From Solen grandis (lineage: Eukaryota > Mollusca > Bivalvia > Adapedonta > Solenidae), in the NCBI GenBank assembly GCA_021229015.1, contig CM037777.1, forward strand, positions 50,726,443 through 50,790,442: DNA of 64,000 bases, read 5' to 3'. Under the pieces are notes generated by a model, which saw nothing but the letters and a program-made list of their open reading frames with translations, was not told the origin of the DNA and ran no database searches. The translations under genes were made by a program, and so were the position numbers. This document shows, in pieces, positions 1 to 11,726 of this stretch. Each line of letters starts with the position of its first letter. Position 1 is the first letter of the stretch.

Positions 1-179
1 CAGTGTATATAGAATGGCCATGTATCACAGACACGTGTAAAATCATACATACGCCTTGTTCATGTTATTATCATTCATTATTTTGTGACATCTGTTTAAC
101 ATCAGGTTTTGTATTAATCAATATATTTTTACATCATATGGTTTTACGGTAAATCGTGGAAACTGTTTAAAGGCAAGTC

Positions 180-325
180 ATTTTTTTAGGGGGGGGGGGG
201 GGTTAACGTCCCACCGTCCTAGAACTACCTTTATATCTTGAGCGCCGAGTATGCCACGGCCAGGGATCGAACCCAAGACCTCCAGCTGCCGAGGCGGACG
301 CTCTGACCACTCGACCACCGGGAAC
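180..325 (-). repeat. SINE family B, minus-strand partial copy
   Basis: On the minus strand it carries a tRNA-like head (GGTCGAGTGGTCAGAGCG, B box GGGTTCGATCCCTGG) and ends next to GGACGTTAACC. The middle is missing. A G run at 189-202 sits where the usual ACAA-rich tail would be. Confidence 0.65.
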
Positions 326-396
326 AGTTTCTCAACTGTAAACCAGGCCCCAAGTTCTCAAAGATATCGAAACTTGCACTCATACTCTACCTCAAT

Positions 397-651
397 GAGG
401 GCCTCCGTGGCCGAGAGGGTAAAGTCGCTGACTTTAAAACTCACTCAGCCCCTCACCGCGTGGGTTCGAATCTTGGCAGGGTCATTCGGATTTTCATGTG
501 AGGAAGCCTTCCAGCTGGCTTGCGGTAGGTCGGTGGTTCTACCCGGATGCCTCTGTGCATTCGGAGTCTTTCTCCACCTATAATTAGCTGGACTTCGCTA
601 TATGACTGAAATACTGTCGAAGCGACGGTAAACTCAAATAGTCAAGTTAAG
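397..651 (+). repeat. SINE family A, full-length copy with TSD
   Basis: The tRNA-like head (GCCTCCGTGGCCGAGAGGG, then GTGGGTTCGAATC as B box) has a long variable arm like a class II (Leu/Ser) tRNA. A body with a ~100 bp conserved core follows, then the tail CTGTCGAAGCGACGGTAAAC and TCAAGT repeats. An 11 bp target-site duplication TCTACCTCAAT lies at 386-396 and 652-662. This is the reference copy for the shorter ones in this window. Confidence 0.85.
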
Positions 652-661
652 TCTACCTCAA

Positions 662-1975
662 TCCTAGACTTTAGGTAAAGTCCCTGTAATGGTCCCGCTA
701 CGTCTTGGACCACTTCACCTCTACCAAGATAACCAAGGTAACCTAATGAAATGTTAGGAAACCTTGGTTATTTCCGTGAAAGACCACGATGTCTGAAATG
801 TAGCGTAATCATTACAGCGACTTTACCTTAAGTGTGATTTTCATGCTCAACTTAGTTTGATCAACGTCTTTTAAGCACGTTCGCATTTAAGTCAAATTTC
901 GTACTCAATTATGCTTGAGACAGTGTTTGAGAACACTCCATTTTAACAAAACTTAAGCTGTAGCGTGATTTTAGTGAGATTTTAAATAACATTCTCAGGC
1001 TTAAACTTTAATTGAGTAGACATTTGTGTGTAAGCCTGATATATCGTATTCAAGTATATTTCGAGAACACGGGGACAGATTACAGTAAAACTAGATATGA
1101 TATAGCAGTAGCATGGCTTTTTGTATGTCATATTCGAGGTTTCCAGTAACAAATACAGGAAATTAAAACCCTATAAACATCCTATATAGCGAACAGAATT
1201 TCACACTCACTACAAGTGGATAAATGGAATTGTGATTTATTTTATTATAGTCAAACCCAAACACACATACCAGCACATACATTTACACACATGTATATAT
1301 ATTCCGACATTCTTAATTATTTATCATAATATTAGACGTGTTTTTATGTAGCCGTTTATTTTAGCAACTTATGCGAAGTAACCCACAACATCTGTATGTA
1401 TAGTTATTTTTTTCTTTTGATAAATCTTTTGAACAAACACGTCAGTTGATAATATTTTTTTCAACTCTGATGTACTGGTAACTACGGTTCTTGTATTGAA
1501 CAACGACATCATCTCATAAAAGTTAAAAAAAAATATGCCGTACTCCTAGCATTGTTTGAAGCTATAGTCTGTAATGACCACATTACAAACCTAAATGTAC
1601 ATGTTTCGTTAAATATCTATCTAGCTGAATTAGAAGTCAATTAATCCACAGTTGTTAATGATGGCTGGTATGTAGCGATGATACTTCATAAACAGTGACA
1701 AATGTATGCACGTGACACATGGAATGATGGTCTTTTTATGTGACTAAGCATCAAATCCTTCAACGCCGAGAAATGGCATTCATGGACTGCTTTATCTCGC
1801 CATTCCTGTGCCTATACCAACGAAATCGATAGAGAAAATATTGTGCCATGAGGTATTGGAGTCTCAGACTTATAAACATTTGATACACAATACATGGTGG
1901 TTTCCTCTTCGAGGACGAGATCGAAATAGGAAATAATCGCAATATTATGAATATACCTAACAATGATGTTTTGGT
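662..1975. other. no gene recognised
   Basis: AT-rich DNA between a SINE and a microsatellite. AACCAAGGTAACC / GGAAACCTTGGTT at about 730-770 is a small imperfect inverted repeat. Nothing else supported. Confidence 0.5.
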
Positions 1976-2035
1976 TCTGGTGTTGTTGTTGTTGTTTGTT
2001 TTTGTTTGTTGTTGTTGTTGTTGTTGTTGTTTTTC
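1976..2035 (+). repeat. (TTG)n microsatellite
   Basis: Interrupted TTG/TGT repeats. They make glutamine/asparagine runs on the minus strand and cysteine/valine runs on the plus strand. Confidence 0.85.
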
Positions 2036-2179
2036 AAGAGGAGGAGTACCATCCATCAAAGCAAAGGAGAACGAATACATGAATATAACAACAGCGAGTT
2101 TTTATGTCATAACAATAACATTAGCTAGTACTGTTGATGGTCATACAATAGCACCATGACGTGCTGCGCCTCATATAAT

Positions 2180-2415
2180 TACTTCTGCAACAACTCCTTT
2201 TACTATTGCTGCTGCTTCTATTACTACTATTGCTGCAGCTACTAATACAACTTTTGCTACTTTTACCACTACTGTAACTAATTGTTGCCTCTAATATTGA
2301 TACTACTACTACTTCTACTACTATTGTAGCTACTAGTTTGGCTGCTACTACTCGTTAGCACCACTATTGTTTACGACTGCTTTTGCTTCTTCTGCTACTA
2401 CTATTGTTTATTTTT
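2180..2415 (+). repeat. degenerate trinucleotide (CTA/CTG/CTT) tract
   Basis: About 230 bases of TACTATTGCTGCTGCTTCTA-like sequence. Period three is clear but no unit dominates. Confidence 0.75.
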
Positions 2416-2442
2416 ATATTGTTTATGATTATTCCTGTTGCT

Positions 2443-2712
2443 GCTCCGGTGACCGAGTGTTTGAAACCAGGATATCGTGTGTTCGTTTCCCGGTCTTGAC
2501 CTATCAATGTTGTACTGTACAAATTATACTGATAAATCTCAGTTGTTTGACGTTCAGTATACAAGGATGGCTCGATGTCAGAATAATGTGACCGGATGCG
2601 GTCACGGTGGTATCATGCCACTTATCTACGGCTTGATACCGCAGTGAAACAGCACTGACACTGTCTGTCTGTTGTAGAAAATCTTCCAAACTGACTGAAA
2701 TACGCTCGATGG
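2443..2712 (+). repeat. SINE family B, diverged copy
   Basis: A tRNA-like head (GGTGACCGAGTGTTTGAA) with a weak B box, followed by the family B body: ATAATGTGACCGGATGCGG, TATCATGCCACTTATCTACG, ACTGTCTGTCTGTTGTAG. The tail is diverged and the ACAA repeat is reduced. Confidence 0.6.
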
Positions 2713-2784
2713 ACAAGCGAACAGATAAATTGCATGTACCAGTAGTATATACTACATCTTCCAGTTAGCCACTAGACAGTAGGG

Positions 2785-3205
2785 CTGGGAACCGTGGGTT
2801 GGAAATGTACCACGGTATACCGAGGTTTTAGGTATATACCGCGGTTTGTACCACGATAATGTGACGATATACCGCACAAGGTATTTTGGGACTTGTGTTA
2901 AGGACTATTCATATTTTAAAATTTTGCAAAGGAAAACAAGTCGTAGCCGACAGTCATTTCTTTATTTTTTAGTAATGAGTCGAGTGAATATTTTCAAATA
3001 AAATTGTATTTTCTAAGATTTGAATGGAAAATGATATATGTATATCATGCCTACGCATGTTTTTGATGTTGTTAAGCAATTTATTATCAGTAACGACAAA
3101 TTTATTGAAAAAGTGTGGTCGTTCATTTCCGTTATACAGAAACCACCGAAGTACCGGTATTATTTGTCCAAGTTACCGGTAACCGTCCTCCTCTACTAGA
3201 CAGGT
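2785..3205. mobile_element. possible degenerate MITE with GGTACC/ACCGGT-rich ends
   Basis: AGGGCTGGGAACCGTGGG, then TACCACGGTATACC at the left and TACCGGTATTATT...GTTACCGGTAACC...TACTAGACAG at the right are roughly inverted. The pattern resembles hAT-type MITEs but no target duplication is seen. Confidence 0.3.
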
Positions 3206-3804
3206 GTTGTTCATTTGAAAACAACCTTTTTCATATTTCTTTCACTTGCGTCGAGTTAATTTGTGAAATCCTTTAAATACTTCACACGAAAAGTTAAAAT
3301 ATTGCAGTGTACGTATACTATACTGGTTTTATAATTGGCCGTAAATTTTGTTGACTTCAAGGCTGGATTTTTAGATAAGGGAATTGAAAAGGATTTATTT
3401 CTAAGACACTCTGAAAATAAATACTTGCTGACTTGCTTTGCGCTTAACATGACTCCTCGCTGCACGGATCGTTAATCGGAGACGCGATAGTGACCGTCGA
3501 TGTTGTTAAATTATGAAGGACTCTTCATATCCAGGGATCTGAGAACACAAACAAACATTAAGGATAATTGTCAAGAGTGTCCATCTCTGACAATGTTCAA
3601 CGGTATATGAGGATGTCTTAAACAAACGTACATTAATGATACATAGTAAACAATACTTGGTTCTCTATAAGAGTAGCAATAAATGTTAGTTTGACATGCC
3701 GAAGAAATCAAAGACAGGGGGATATTAAATTTTGAGTTTGCTTTGTGTATTCGAATTCTTACAACTTATGCAAACCGACGTCGAAGGTTCCTTTGTTGAA
3801 CCAG

Positions 3805-3920
3805 TGCTTTGCGCCTGGGAAAGCCATGAAACCCTTATTAATGACCATAACGGGGTTTGAACCCACAACCTTCGGATCCGCAGTCAGATAATTTACCACG
3901 TGACCACTGCGCCCTAGTAA
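3805..3920 (-). repeat. tRNA-like SINE head, minus strand
   Basis: GGGGTTTGAACCCACAACC is a reverse-oriented B box and CGTGACCACTGCGCCCTAG the A-box side. No body recognised. The gap to the MITE at 3924 is only a few bases. Confidence 0.5.
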
Positions 3921-3923
3921 TAC

Positions 3924-4164
3924 TTAACCCTTTCCCTCATAGAGGAACCATGAAAAGACCTATGCGAACAGCATAAAACCAGATCAGCTTGCGAGTAACT
4001 CGCAGGCTGATCAGGTTTTATGCTGTTCGCTGCTCCTCAGTGGTCTAAAAATGAGGACGTTTTAATTAAATTTGGTAAGGTTTAACTGTGGTTTTCTGCA
4101 GATCAGGCTTTATGTGGTACCTATTGAGTGCGTCAAAATGAGTCTATATGAGGGAAAGGGTTAA
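3924..4164 (+). mobile_element. piggyBac-type MITE (family P), copy 1
   Basis: Bounded by TTAA on both sides with terminal inverted repeats CCCTTTCCCTCATA / TATGAGGGAAAGGG. An inner hairpin (AACAGCATAAAACCAGATCA ... TGATCAGGTTTTATGCTGTT) spans ~70 bases. No ORF; non-autonomous. TTAA targets and CCCTTT termini are typical of piggyBac elements. Confidence 0.88.
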
Positions 4165-4370
4165 ATATTCGGGCGAATTTGTTTAATGAAGATAGCAATT
4201 TATTTCATTCCTTAACAAATTTGTAAGTTATTTAGGTAATATTCAATATCAGCTTTACAAGTACTTGAATATTTCTTTAAACAGAAATGGTGAAATATGT
4301 TTCTTCCTAATTTAAGATATTTAAGAATCTAAGTACTTCTTAACGTTAAGCATTGTTGACAGACTTTGAG

Positions 4371-4561
4371 CCAGGCTCGAATTCCACCAACAATACTTAG
4401 CGCTAAGCAGTACTTATTGTTTTAACTAGATAGATACGCATTCCACAAAAAAAATTAATTGTTGAGAAATGAAATATATTGATATTTTAATTAGAGAAAT
4501 TCGCCCTTAAGTATTTAAGTTTTACTTAGCGCTAAGAATTGTTGTTGGAGTTCGACCCTGG
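4371..4561. mobile_element. MITE with TTAGCGCTAAG inverted repeats (family Q), copy 1
   Basis: Terminal inverted repeats of ~37 bp (CCAGGCTCGAATTCCACC ... CTTAGCGCTAAG and its mirror ending TTCGACCCTGG) with about five mismatches. The middle is AT-rich. No ORF. Confidence 0.75.
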
Positions 4562-4564
4562 TCG

Positions 4565-5840
4565 ATTACGAAACTTTTCTTTTATATGTACATAACTACG
4601 TAACATGGATCCCGCTTTTTCTTTTTTCTTATTAAGTAAGATTCATTGTTCATGGATTAAATTGCAACTTTCAGACATAAAACGTTTGACTTAACTATCC
4701 ATCTAACATCCTTCATATACCTTTGTGCGATTCTCGTCGATTCGATTTTTTTGTATTTCATATGAAAATAATATCAAGATATGTATATTCAAATGTAAGC
4801 ATGTTGATAGCAATAAATGATATTTTAAGGGGCATACATTATGCTTAGATACGTTTCCACACATAAAATTTCTAACACAGCTATATTTAAGAGAGATAGA
4901 GAGAGAAAGTAAGGGATCGAGCGATTGGTGTTTTAGGTTTAAAATTGAACAAACAAATCTTAATTCCAGCGCTAGGGATAAATTTGGAGAAAACTATTAA
5001 AATTCCGCTCATTAATCAAAAGGAGTTGGATTTTTTTTTTTTCGAACAAACCGCATGGTTTAATTTGTTCTGTTCCCTGAATCGAGATCTCGTCCCTCCA
5101 TCATTATTTCAAATCAAATTAAGGATTAACACCGGCCGGACAGTTTATCCCTTGGTTAACGTTCCCAAACTGCTGCAAATGGAAGGCTGAAGTAAATAGT
5201 CTGTTTACGAATTATTGCTTCTACCGTTTTAAAAAAGATGCATTTTCTTTTCTATGAGGCATTTCTATTAATATTTGCATGATAATTTGTCTATTTCAAT
5301 ATTAAGAGTCCGTATTCACTGAGCGCTTGTTGTTGTTTTTTTTAGACTAATTCTCCCTGTTTTTGGTAATGAAATTTGCAGTGGTAGATATTCGACTTTC
5401 ATCTGGTAAACAAGCTTTTTCGGTTTGTAAACCGAATTTAATAAACATCTTTTGTGGATATGCCCAAGAATACAGTACAACAGTGTCTGTGTCATACATC
5501 AATACTCATCTAAATCTAACCTAGGTCGCCGCTTTAAGTACCCGTATGTACTTAAGCCTCCATCTCTTGTACACAGATTTATCAGTTTGTGTCATAGGAA
5601 AGGATCGATTGGCTTGTGTTTGTTTGGTAAGATTTTCGATTTGTTTTAACCTTGATAAGTAAATTTGCGCTCATACACTTAGATAAAGGACAACTTAATG
5701 CTTCACGCTTATTTCATTTATAGATTACTTAAATGATTAAAGTAGTGTTTCTTGCCTATGCGTTCGTATTCTAGTTTATATTTATCTTCCTATTTCTTTT
5801 ACTCATGTGGACGTATTTCGAGACATGGCAAATACAGTAT
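4565..5840. other. no gene recognised
   Basis: AT-rich DNA. An 80-codon frame from 4945 includes poly-Phe from a T run and has no recognisable domain. A short GAGA run lies at ~4890. Confidence 0.5.
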
Positions 5841-6035
5841 GCAGACCTGGATTAGATAGCGCCTGGAGCGGTCTGATCAGGGTCTCCTTTGTTTGCTCAT
5901 ACAATATTGTAGCTCAAATTTATACAGTCTGCACGGCTAAGAAAAAAATATATTGCTCCATTTACCAAATCCGACCAAATTAATGTTCATAAATCTATAA
6001 ATTTGCATATGAATATTCATGAGGTAAAGAGCTTA
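5841..6035. repeat. dispersed repeat family T, copy 1 (uninterrupted)
   Basis: GATAGCGCCTGGAGCGGTCT, GGGTCTCCTTTGTTTGCTCA, ATACAGTCTGCACGGCTAAG and TGCATATGAATATTCATGAG. The same order of motifs recurs at 14165 and 42165. No ORF. Confidence 0.7.
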
Positions 6036-6427
6036 ATATATCCACACGTATACTTTAAGAATCCCGACATGTACCCATGCCGGTGTTCATTGGTTTCCAT
6101 GGTATTCTACTCTCGGGGAGTGTTTTGTTTTCGCCATGCCATAACATGTATCTGTAATCAGCAAACATCACGCGAGTGTCATCACATTCACCCTTCAAAA
6201 GTTTGCAAACATTTCAGTCTTGATATACTAAAAAGATAAAAAGGCGCGACTTTAGGATTTTTCGTCAGTTTATCAGAAGTTTGATTATCATATTTCTCAA
6301 ACAAAGGCAGTGTAATAATTAAAAGACTTTTAAGTAATCTTTGGCACTCAAAAACGCCAGATACTGAAAGGTTCAATTTATTGTATGTCGTTATATGCAT
6401 TCTTTCAATATAGTCTCAAGGGGTTTG

Positions 6428-6610
6428 GGGGCCGCCGTGGCCGAGCGGTTACAGTCGTGGAGTACAAATCTCTCAGTCCCTCATTTATGGTTCTACCCGG
6501 GTACCTCTGTGTACTCGGGGTCTTCCTCCACCTGTAATTAGCTGGACGTCGCTATATGATTGAAATACTCGTACTATCGCAGCGACGGTAAACCCCAATA
6601 CAACTACAAC
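6428..6610 (+). repeat. SINE family A, internally deleted copy
   Basis: The A-box head (GCCGCCGTGGCCGAGCGG) is followed almost directly by the distal core (GGTTCTACCCGGGTACC) and the tail with GCAGCGACGGTAAAC. The B box and proximal body are missing. A partial family B tail follows directly, so two SINEs are neighbours here. Confidence 0.75.
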
Positions 6611-6636
6611 TACAACACAAGTGGTTTGAATGTCCG

Positions 6637-6768
6637 TCTTTGATGCCACATGTCTACGGCGTGATACTGCAGTGTGGCAGCACTATATCTGTCTCAAGTA
6701 GACATCGTCTCCAAATGACTGAAATACTGTCGGTGGGACGTTAAACCCAACAAATAAACAAACAAATA
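6637..6768 (+). repeat. SINE family B, 3' half
   Basis: It starts at TGATGCCACATGTCTACGGC and continues with CACTATATCTGTCTCAAGTA and GTCGGTGGGACGTTAAACCC, ending in an AACAAATAAACAAACAAA tail. Confidence 0.75.
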
Positions 6769-7426
6769 TATTTTAAACATTTGAGTTTGCGAATAAGTAG
6801 ACAATTAATTTCCCTTTAAGCGATGTAGTCTCGAGAGGGCTGTTGGATGTGTATTGGATAGTTGAGCACGGGTTTCACGTGCATTATAAGGCTGTAGTTC
6901 ATTCAGCGTTGAGACAGCGACTAGTGAAGACAGTTAAATTTTAAGATTGGTATTCCTAAAGTTCATTATATATGTTCCCAATGTATGTATATAGTAGTCA
7001 GTGATGTGAGTTGTTTTATGTGATAATATTGTAAACTATCTGTACTTATTTGTCGTTTGTCTCAACGCTTTCAACAAATTAAACATGTTGAATGTTTATG
7101 TTGTTTTGTTTTTGAGAGACGTCCGAGGTTTAGGGGAACAAGCTGAGTTTGGGGAAAGGGGGGTGTAAAAACTACATTCCGTTCGTCAAGAGGCCAATCA
7201 TCGTTGGATACCCACGCATCGGCCGTGGGAATTTACGCCTGTATTTTCTCGTTTTTGTGAGTTTCAAAATACGAATATTAAATTAGTTACCTTATGTTTT
7301 AATGACCAATCATAGAAGTTGTTTGGTACAGCAGTACACGGCCATTGTTTTTAATTATTGAGTAGTATAGTCATATAGTATAGTAGTGTTTACGTGACGT
7401 GATTCAGTCTCTCACTGCAATTTGTT

Positions 7427-7487
7427 GAGTCGCTATATGACTGAAATACTGTCGAAGCGACCGTTAACTCAAATAGTCAAGTCAAGT
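7427..7487 (+). repeat. SINE family A, 3' tail fragment
   Basis: Only the last ~60 bases remain: GTCGCTATATGACTGAAATA, then CTGTCGAAGCGACCGTTAAC and a TCAAGTCAAG tail. Severe 5' truncation is typical of incomplete target-primed insertion. Confidence 0.7.
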
Positions 7488-7848
7488 TTTCTTGACTTTC
7501 ATGCCTCCATGCCAAAGTGCATTTCATTTATTAGGCGCCTTTTCATTGGTCGATATTTTAGTCAACGGCTACTGTAAAACCACGATTCCCCACGGCTTAA
7601 TTTCGTGAAATGAAACAGAATAAGTTAATCGTGGATTTCCGATGATGGAGGCCCACATACTTGGTAAATATACTCGTATGTGTTTATAATTAAGAGGGAC
7701 ATCATGACCTAATCCAATGTCATTTATTCTAGGTCGATGCCACAGGGACTGTATTAATGTTTGACCCATACATTGGTTTTCCTGTTAAAAAAACTCGTAC
7801 TATGCATTCAGGCTTCTCCTTGGCCTTTAAAGACGAGTGTTTGTAGTC

Positions 7849-7870
7849 CCCCCCCCCCCCCCCCCCCCCC
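7849..7870 (+). repeat. poly-C tract
   Basis: About 22 C. Such tracts are prone to length error in assemblies. Confidence 0.9.
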
Positions 7871-8259
7871 GGTGGAAAAGTTTAAATAAATCAGAAGTAA
7901 GCATACGTAGACTGTATAATGCATGTATCACACGTCCTTGAAGATGTCCTGCCAATAAACCAAACTGTGCGAGAGATCGTCTGCAGTTTCATGTACTCAT
8001 TTTAACATAAAAACATACATGACGGGCAGATTAGTAATAACTCTGTCTTAAAAGTACATACGTTTTTCCCGCAAGCTTTTACACACGACGATCGTTTCTT
8101 ATCACTGCACCCTCAGTGTCGATGCACGCAAGTGGGCGTAACCCTTCCTTTTTCTTTTATATCGGTGATATCCACCCACGTGCCCCCAATCACCCCCTGT
8201 CGTGGTGGAAAGGACCACGTGTATCCTGCCCCAACTTCTCACCAATTTAACCGGATTTT

Positions 8260-8261
<2 letters not shown>

Positions 8262-8295
<34 letters not shown>
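8262..8295 (+). repeat. (CT)n microsatellite
   Basis: About 17 CT units. A GA run on the same strand lies 220 bases downstream (8514-8532). Confidence 0.92.
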
Positions 8296-8299
<4 letters not shown>

Positions 8300-8512
8300 G
8301 GGAGCGTATAGCTAAGCTACTTGTATTACAGATGAAAAAAGTATCTATTCATGCACGCCCTTCACTCCCACTTAACACACATACACACACACTAACAAAA
8401 TACTTAGCTACAACAATATTCATGCATTGAAAGCATATTTCAGCCCTACAATTTTCTTATTAATGCAGTAGTCTGATAAGTTACCGTTGATCAAACATAT
8501 CTTAGTTCTCGA

Positions 8513-8513
<1 letters not shown>

Positions 8514-8545
<32 letters not shown>

Positions 8546-8598
8546 AGAAAGAGTATGATTGTGAATAAATAAATTTATTTATTTATTTATCTATTCAT

Positions 8599-8649
<51 letters not shown>

Positions 8650-8660
8650 TATTTATTAAG
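8514..8660 (+). repeat. (GA)n and (ATTT)n microsatellites
   Basis: A GA run and a G run (8514-8545), then ~95 bases of ATTT/TTTA repeats (8566-8660) with one CTATTCA interruption. Confidence 0.92.
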
Positions 8661-9432
8661 TGTTTCTATCATTATAAGCTTTAGAAGCACATGCTGTGCC
8701 CAGGCCCTATGATCGTGAGCCCGGTTACATTCTGCCCTTTAAATACCTTCTTGGTGGTACGTTACCGCCATGTATGTTATAGTCCCATCACACGTGATTA
8801 TGTCTCTTTTCTCCCCATCAGTGAATTTGCGAAGCAACGTATGTTAAGTCGCGCGTCAAGGTTTGCATGTTAATGTATGCATACACAGTACTCCGATTTG
8901 ATGCAATTAAATCAGTTTGTATAAAATATTTTGTTAACGCGTGCATTTCTAAAAATAATTCAAAATTGCCTTGGCGTTTATCCAAAGCTTGTCAAAAGCA
9001 AATGATTCTACGCACTTGTACGTAGCTGACAGAGGTTTTCAATGAATTTCTAAACTATTTCAGTCATCTGAAAGGGAAAGTAAAGCGATATTCTTTTGGA
9101 ACAATGTTTTCATACATTCAAACTGTATTTGATTGTTATGGCATTGAGACATCCTGCCTTATATAGGAGGATAATGCTCTGGTCTTATTTGAATTAAGGA
9201 AAAGTTTAGGGCATGTTTACTGTTATTCTCATCAAGCTTTTCTCGTTCGTAAAGATAAAAAAGAATTTCGCAAGAACACAGGAAGCTTACATCTTAGCCA
9301 GTTTGCCATTTTGTCACATCAAGTCAATAACCGAACAGTGGGTTATTTCTGTGGCTGTTATATTCTACGGTTTTGCCATTCATAAATGGTGTTTTTTCTA
9401 CGGATTATTTTTCTGCGATTTTTGAACCCAGG

Positions 9433-9719
9433 TTTGTTTGTTTGTTTGTTTGTTTGTTGGGTTTAACGTCCCACCGATAGTATTTCAATCATTTGGAGAC
9501 AATACTTACTTGAGACAGATACAGTGCTGCCACACTGCAGTATCACGCCGTAGACGTGCGGCATGCTTCCACACCCAGTCACATTATCCTGACACCGGCC
9601 CAACCAGTCCTGAAACTACCCTTTTATGCTGAGCGCCAAGCAATGGAGCTATACTATACCAATTTTTACGACTTTGGTATGCCGCGGCCGGGGATCGAAC
9701 CCACAACTTCCCGCTCCCG
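9433..9719 (-). repeat. SINE family B, full-length minus-strand copy with TSD
   Basis: Read on the minus strand: a head with GTGGGTTCGATCCCCGGCC, a body with AGGACTGGTTGGGCCGGTGT, the terminal core GGTGGGACGTTAAACCC, then an (ACAA)n tail. Direct repeats TTGAACCCAGG at 9422-9432 and 9720-9730 form an 11 bp target-site duplication. Confidence 0.85.
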
Positions 9720-10210
9720 TTGAACCCAGGGAGAATTTTTTCTGCGTTTGCTAACCTCGCTGAAGTTGAGTAGTTGAAAAATACTGAAATTCTGGCTTAG
9801 ACAAAAGGAAAATCCTCCAAACGTTTATTTATCTTTTACACGTTTTTTTTAAAAACGAAACTCTTTTTTACTTAAGGATATAACACTATAGGTATACACT
9901 TAATAGCTTTTTCATGTTATAACGTAATCAACTACATACATCACGTGATATAATCAGTCAAACGTAAAACAAGAATATGTAAGCATTCATTTATTTACAC
10001 CTCGGCGCCACATAATAGTTATTGATTGTTCTGAAATAATTTCTCACATAAAACAATCAGCTGTGTAAAAAAGTAGGTAATTTATTTATTATCGTGACAT
10101 GTGCTAATACACATAATGAGTACATACAATAAATATTACATAAATAAGCACCCGGCCAAGTGGGCCTACAAGTCATCAAACATCAATTTAAACATGTTAT
10201 AATATGCATA

Positions 10211-10452
10211 TTAACCCTTTCCCTCATAGAGGAAACCATGAAAAGACCTATGCGAACAGCATAAAACCAGATCAGCCTGCGAGTAACTCGCAGGCTGATC
10301 AGGTTTTATGCTGTTCGATGCTTCTCAGTGGTCTGGAAATGAGGACTTTATAATTAAATTTGGTAAGGTTTAACTGTGGTTTTCTACAGATCAGGCTTTA
10401 TGTGGTACCTATTGAGTGCGTCAAAATGAGTCTATATGAGGGAAAGGGTTAA
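10211..10452 (+). mobile_element. piggyBac-type MITE (family P), copy 2
   Basis: The same ~240 bp sequence and orientation as copy 1 with only a few differences. TTAA lies at both ends, and the inner hairpin has the loop CGAGTAACTCG. Confidence 0.88.
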
Positions 10453-10894
10453 AAGCTGTGAATGACATTCATCTACATATCAGGTCAAATCATTATATTT
10501 CGTTGACATTAAATTTTGTTGCATCTATATAAATGTCTATTTTATGGATAAAACTTTATCAAAATTCAGGCTATTATCTTTCAAAACAAATTATCATAGT
10601 ATGTCAATAAAATAGTAGAGTTAACATTCGTGATGAACAATTTCCATTCGAGTGACAAAAATAAACCCACCACGAAATATGATTTTAAAACAGTTTTTGC
10701 GTATCCATGAAATAATAATGACATTTAATCACTCGATAGGGTTTACATCAATGTCATGTGTTGTTCATCGGGAAACCAGAAATATGTATAATTTGTCATC
10801 AATTTTTGACAATATACTTTATCAGTGTATGCTACTGTAATAGTACAGAACAAACATTGCAGTTATATATACGTTACACAGTGCAGAATAGACA

Positions 10895-11095
10895 AGAGGT
10901 CACGTGTTTTAGGCAGCCAACCTGTATTGGGGATCACATATAGTAGGCAGCCAACCTGTATAGCGGCCACAAGATATAGATATAAGCGACCACCTGTATT
11001 AAATACCCAACCATTTTTAGCGGTCACATGAAAAAGGCAACCGATCTATATTTGCTGCCACGTGTGAAAGGCAACGAACCTATTTTTAGTACATC
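10895..11095 (+). repeat. degenerate ~35 bp tandem repeat upstream of exon A
   Basis: Phrases AGGCAGCCAACCTGTATTGG, AGGCAGCCAACCTGTATAGC, AAGCGACCACCTGTATTAAA, AAGGCAACCGATCTATATTT and AAGGCAACGAACCTATTTTT recur every ~32-38 bases, about six times. Confidence 0.65.
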
Positions 11096-11726
11096 AACAT
11101 ATTTGTTCCCAAACTTATATCTTATTATTCATTTGACTTCTATTTAACCACCGACGGGAAACGTGGACGATTTGTGTTATTCCATTGCATTGAACAAATG
11201 TTAACTCAGTTGACTACATGTATAAGGCTGTCAAACGATGATGTACTATACTGTACGTTTGAAAGACTAAAAGGAAATAACGAGATAGCGCAATGATAGT
11301 CTAAGAGATAATTACTACGCAGTTTTTATGGTAAATTTGTACCCATGGACCAGAATTAGATACACGTATTTCATAGTTGTCGTTACATAAGCAATCAAAA
11401 TAACACTATAGACTTTATACATATCTTTGTTTTGTCAAGTAGGCATTGTATCGGGACGATGTGAAATATACATTGTATTTACGCGTTTAATAATATATCC
11501 GTATCACATCATCAGTATTTATGTCATGAAATTTTACTTTCGATCTTATCAAAAACCCATGACACAATACAATAACCAATAAAAACCGCTGATTCGCCAA
11601 TTCACTTTCAATAATAAGATTCTAATTAAATCAATATTATTCTCGCAAGTTCATACAAATCACATACATGAAATATGTATAAGTAAACCATTGTTTAATT
11701 ATATTCTGGATAATTTTTACAGGACC

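Larger units (their letters stand above)
6770..9420. other. non-coding, simple repeats only
   Basis: Apart from the listed SINE tail, poly-C, CT, GA and ATTT tracts, only short frames without domain signatures are seen. Confidence 0.5.
9735..11720. other. upstream region of exon A
   Basis: Holds one family P MITE and the 35 bp degenerate tandem. No TATA box or first exon can be assigned; the acceptor at 11722 suggests the promoter is further upstream or in this stretch. Confidence 0.4.

Noticed and set aside
251..583. 110-codon frame
   Set aside because: Runs across the ends of two SINEs.
1760..2159. Gln/Asn-rich minus frame and Cys-rich plus frame
   Set aside because: Translation of a TTG microsatellite.
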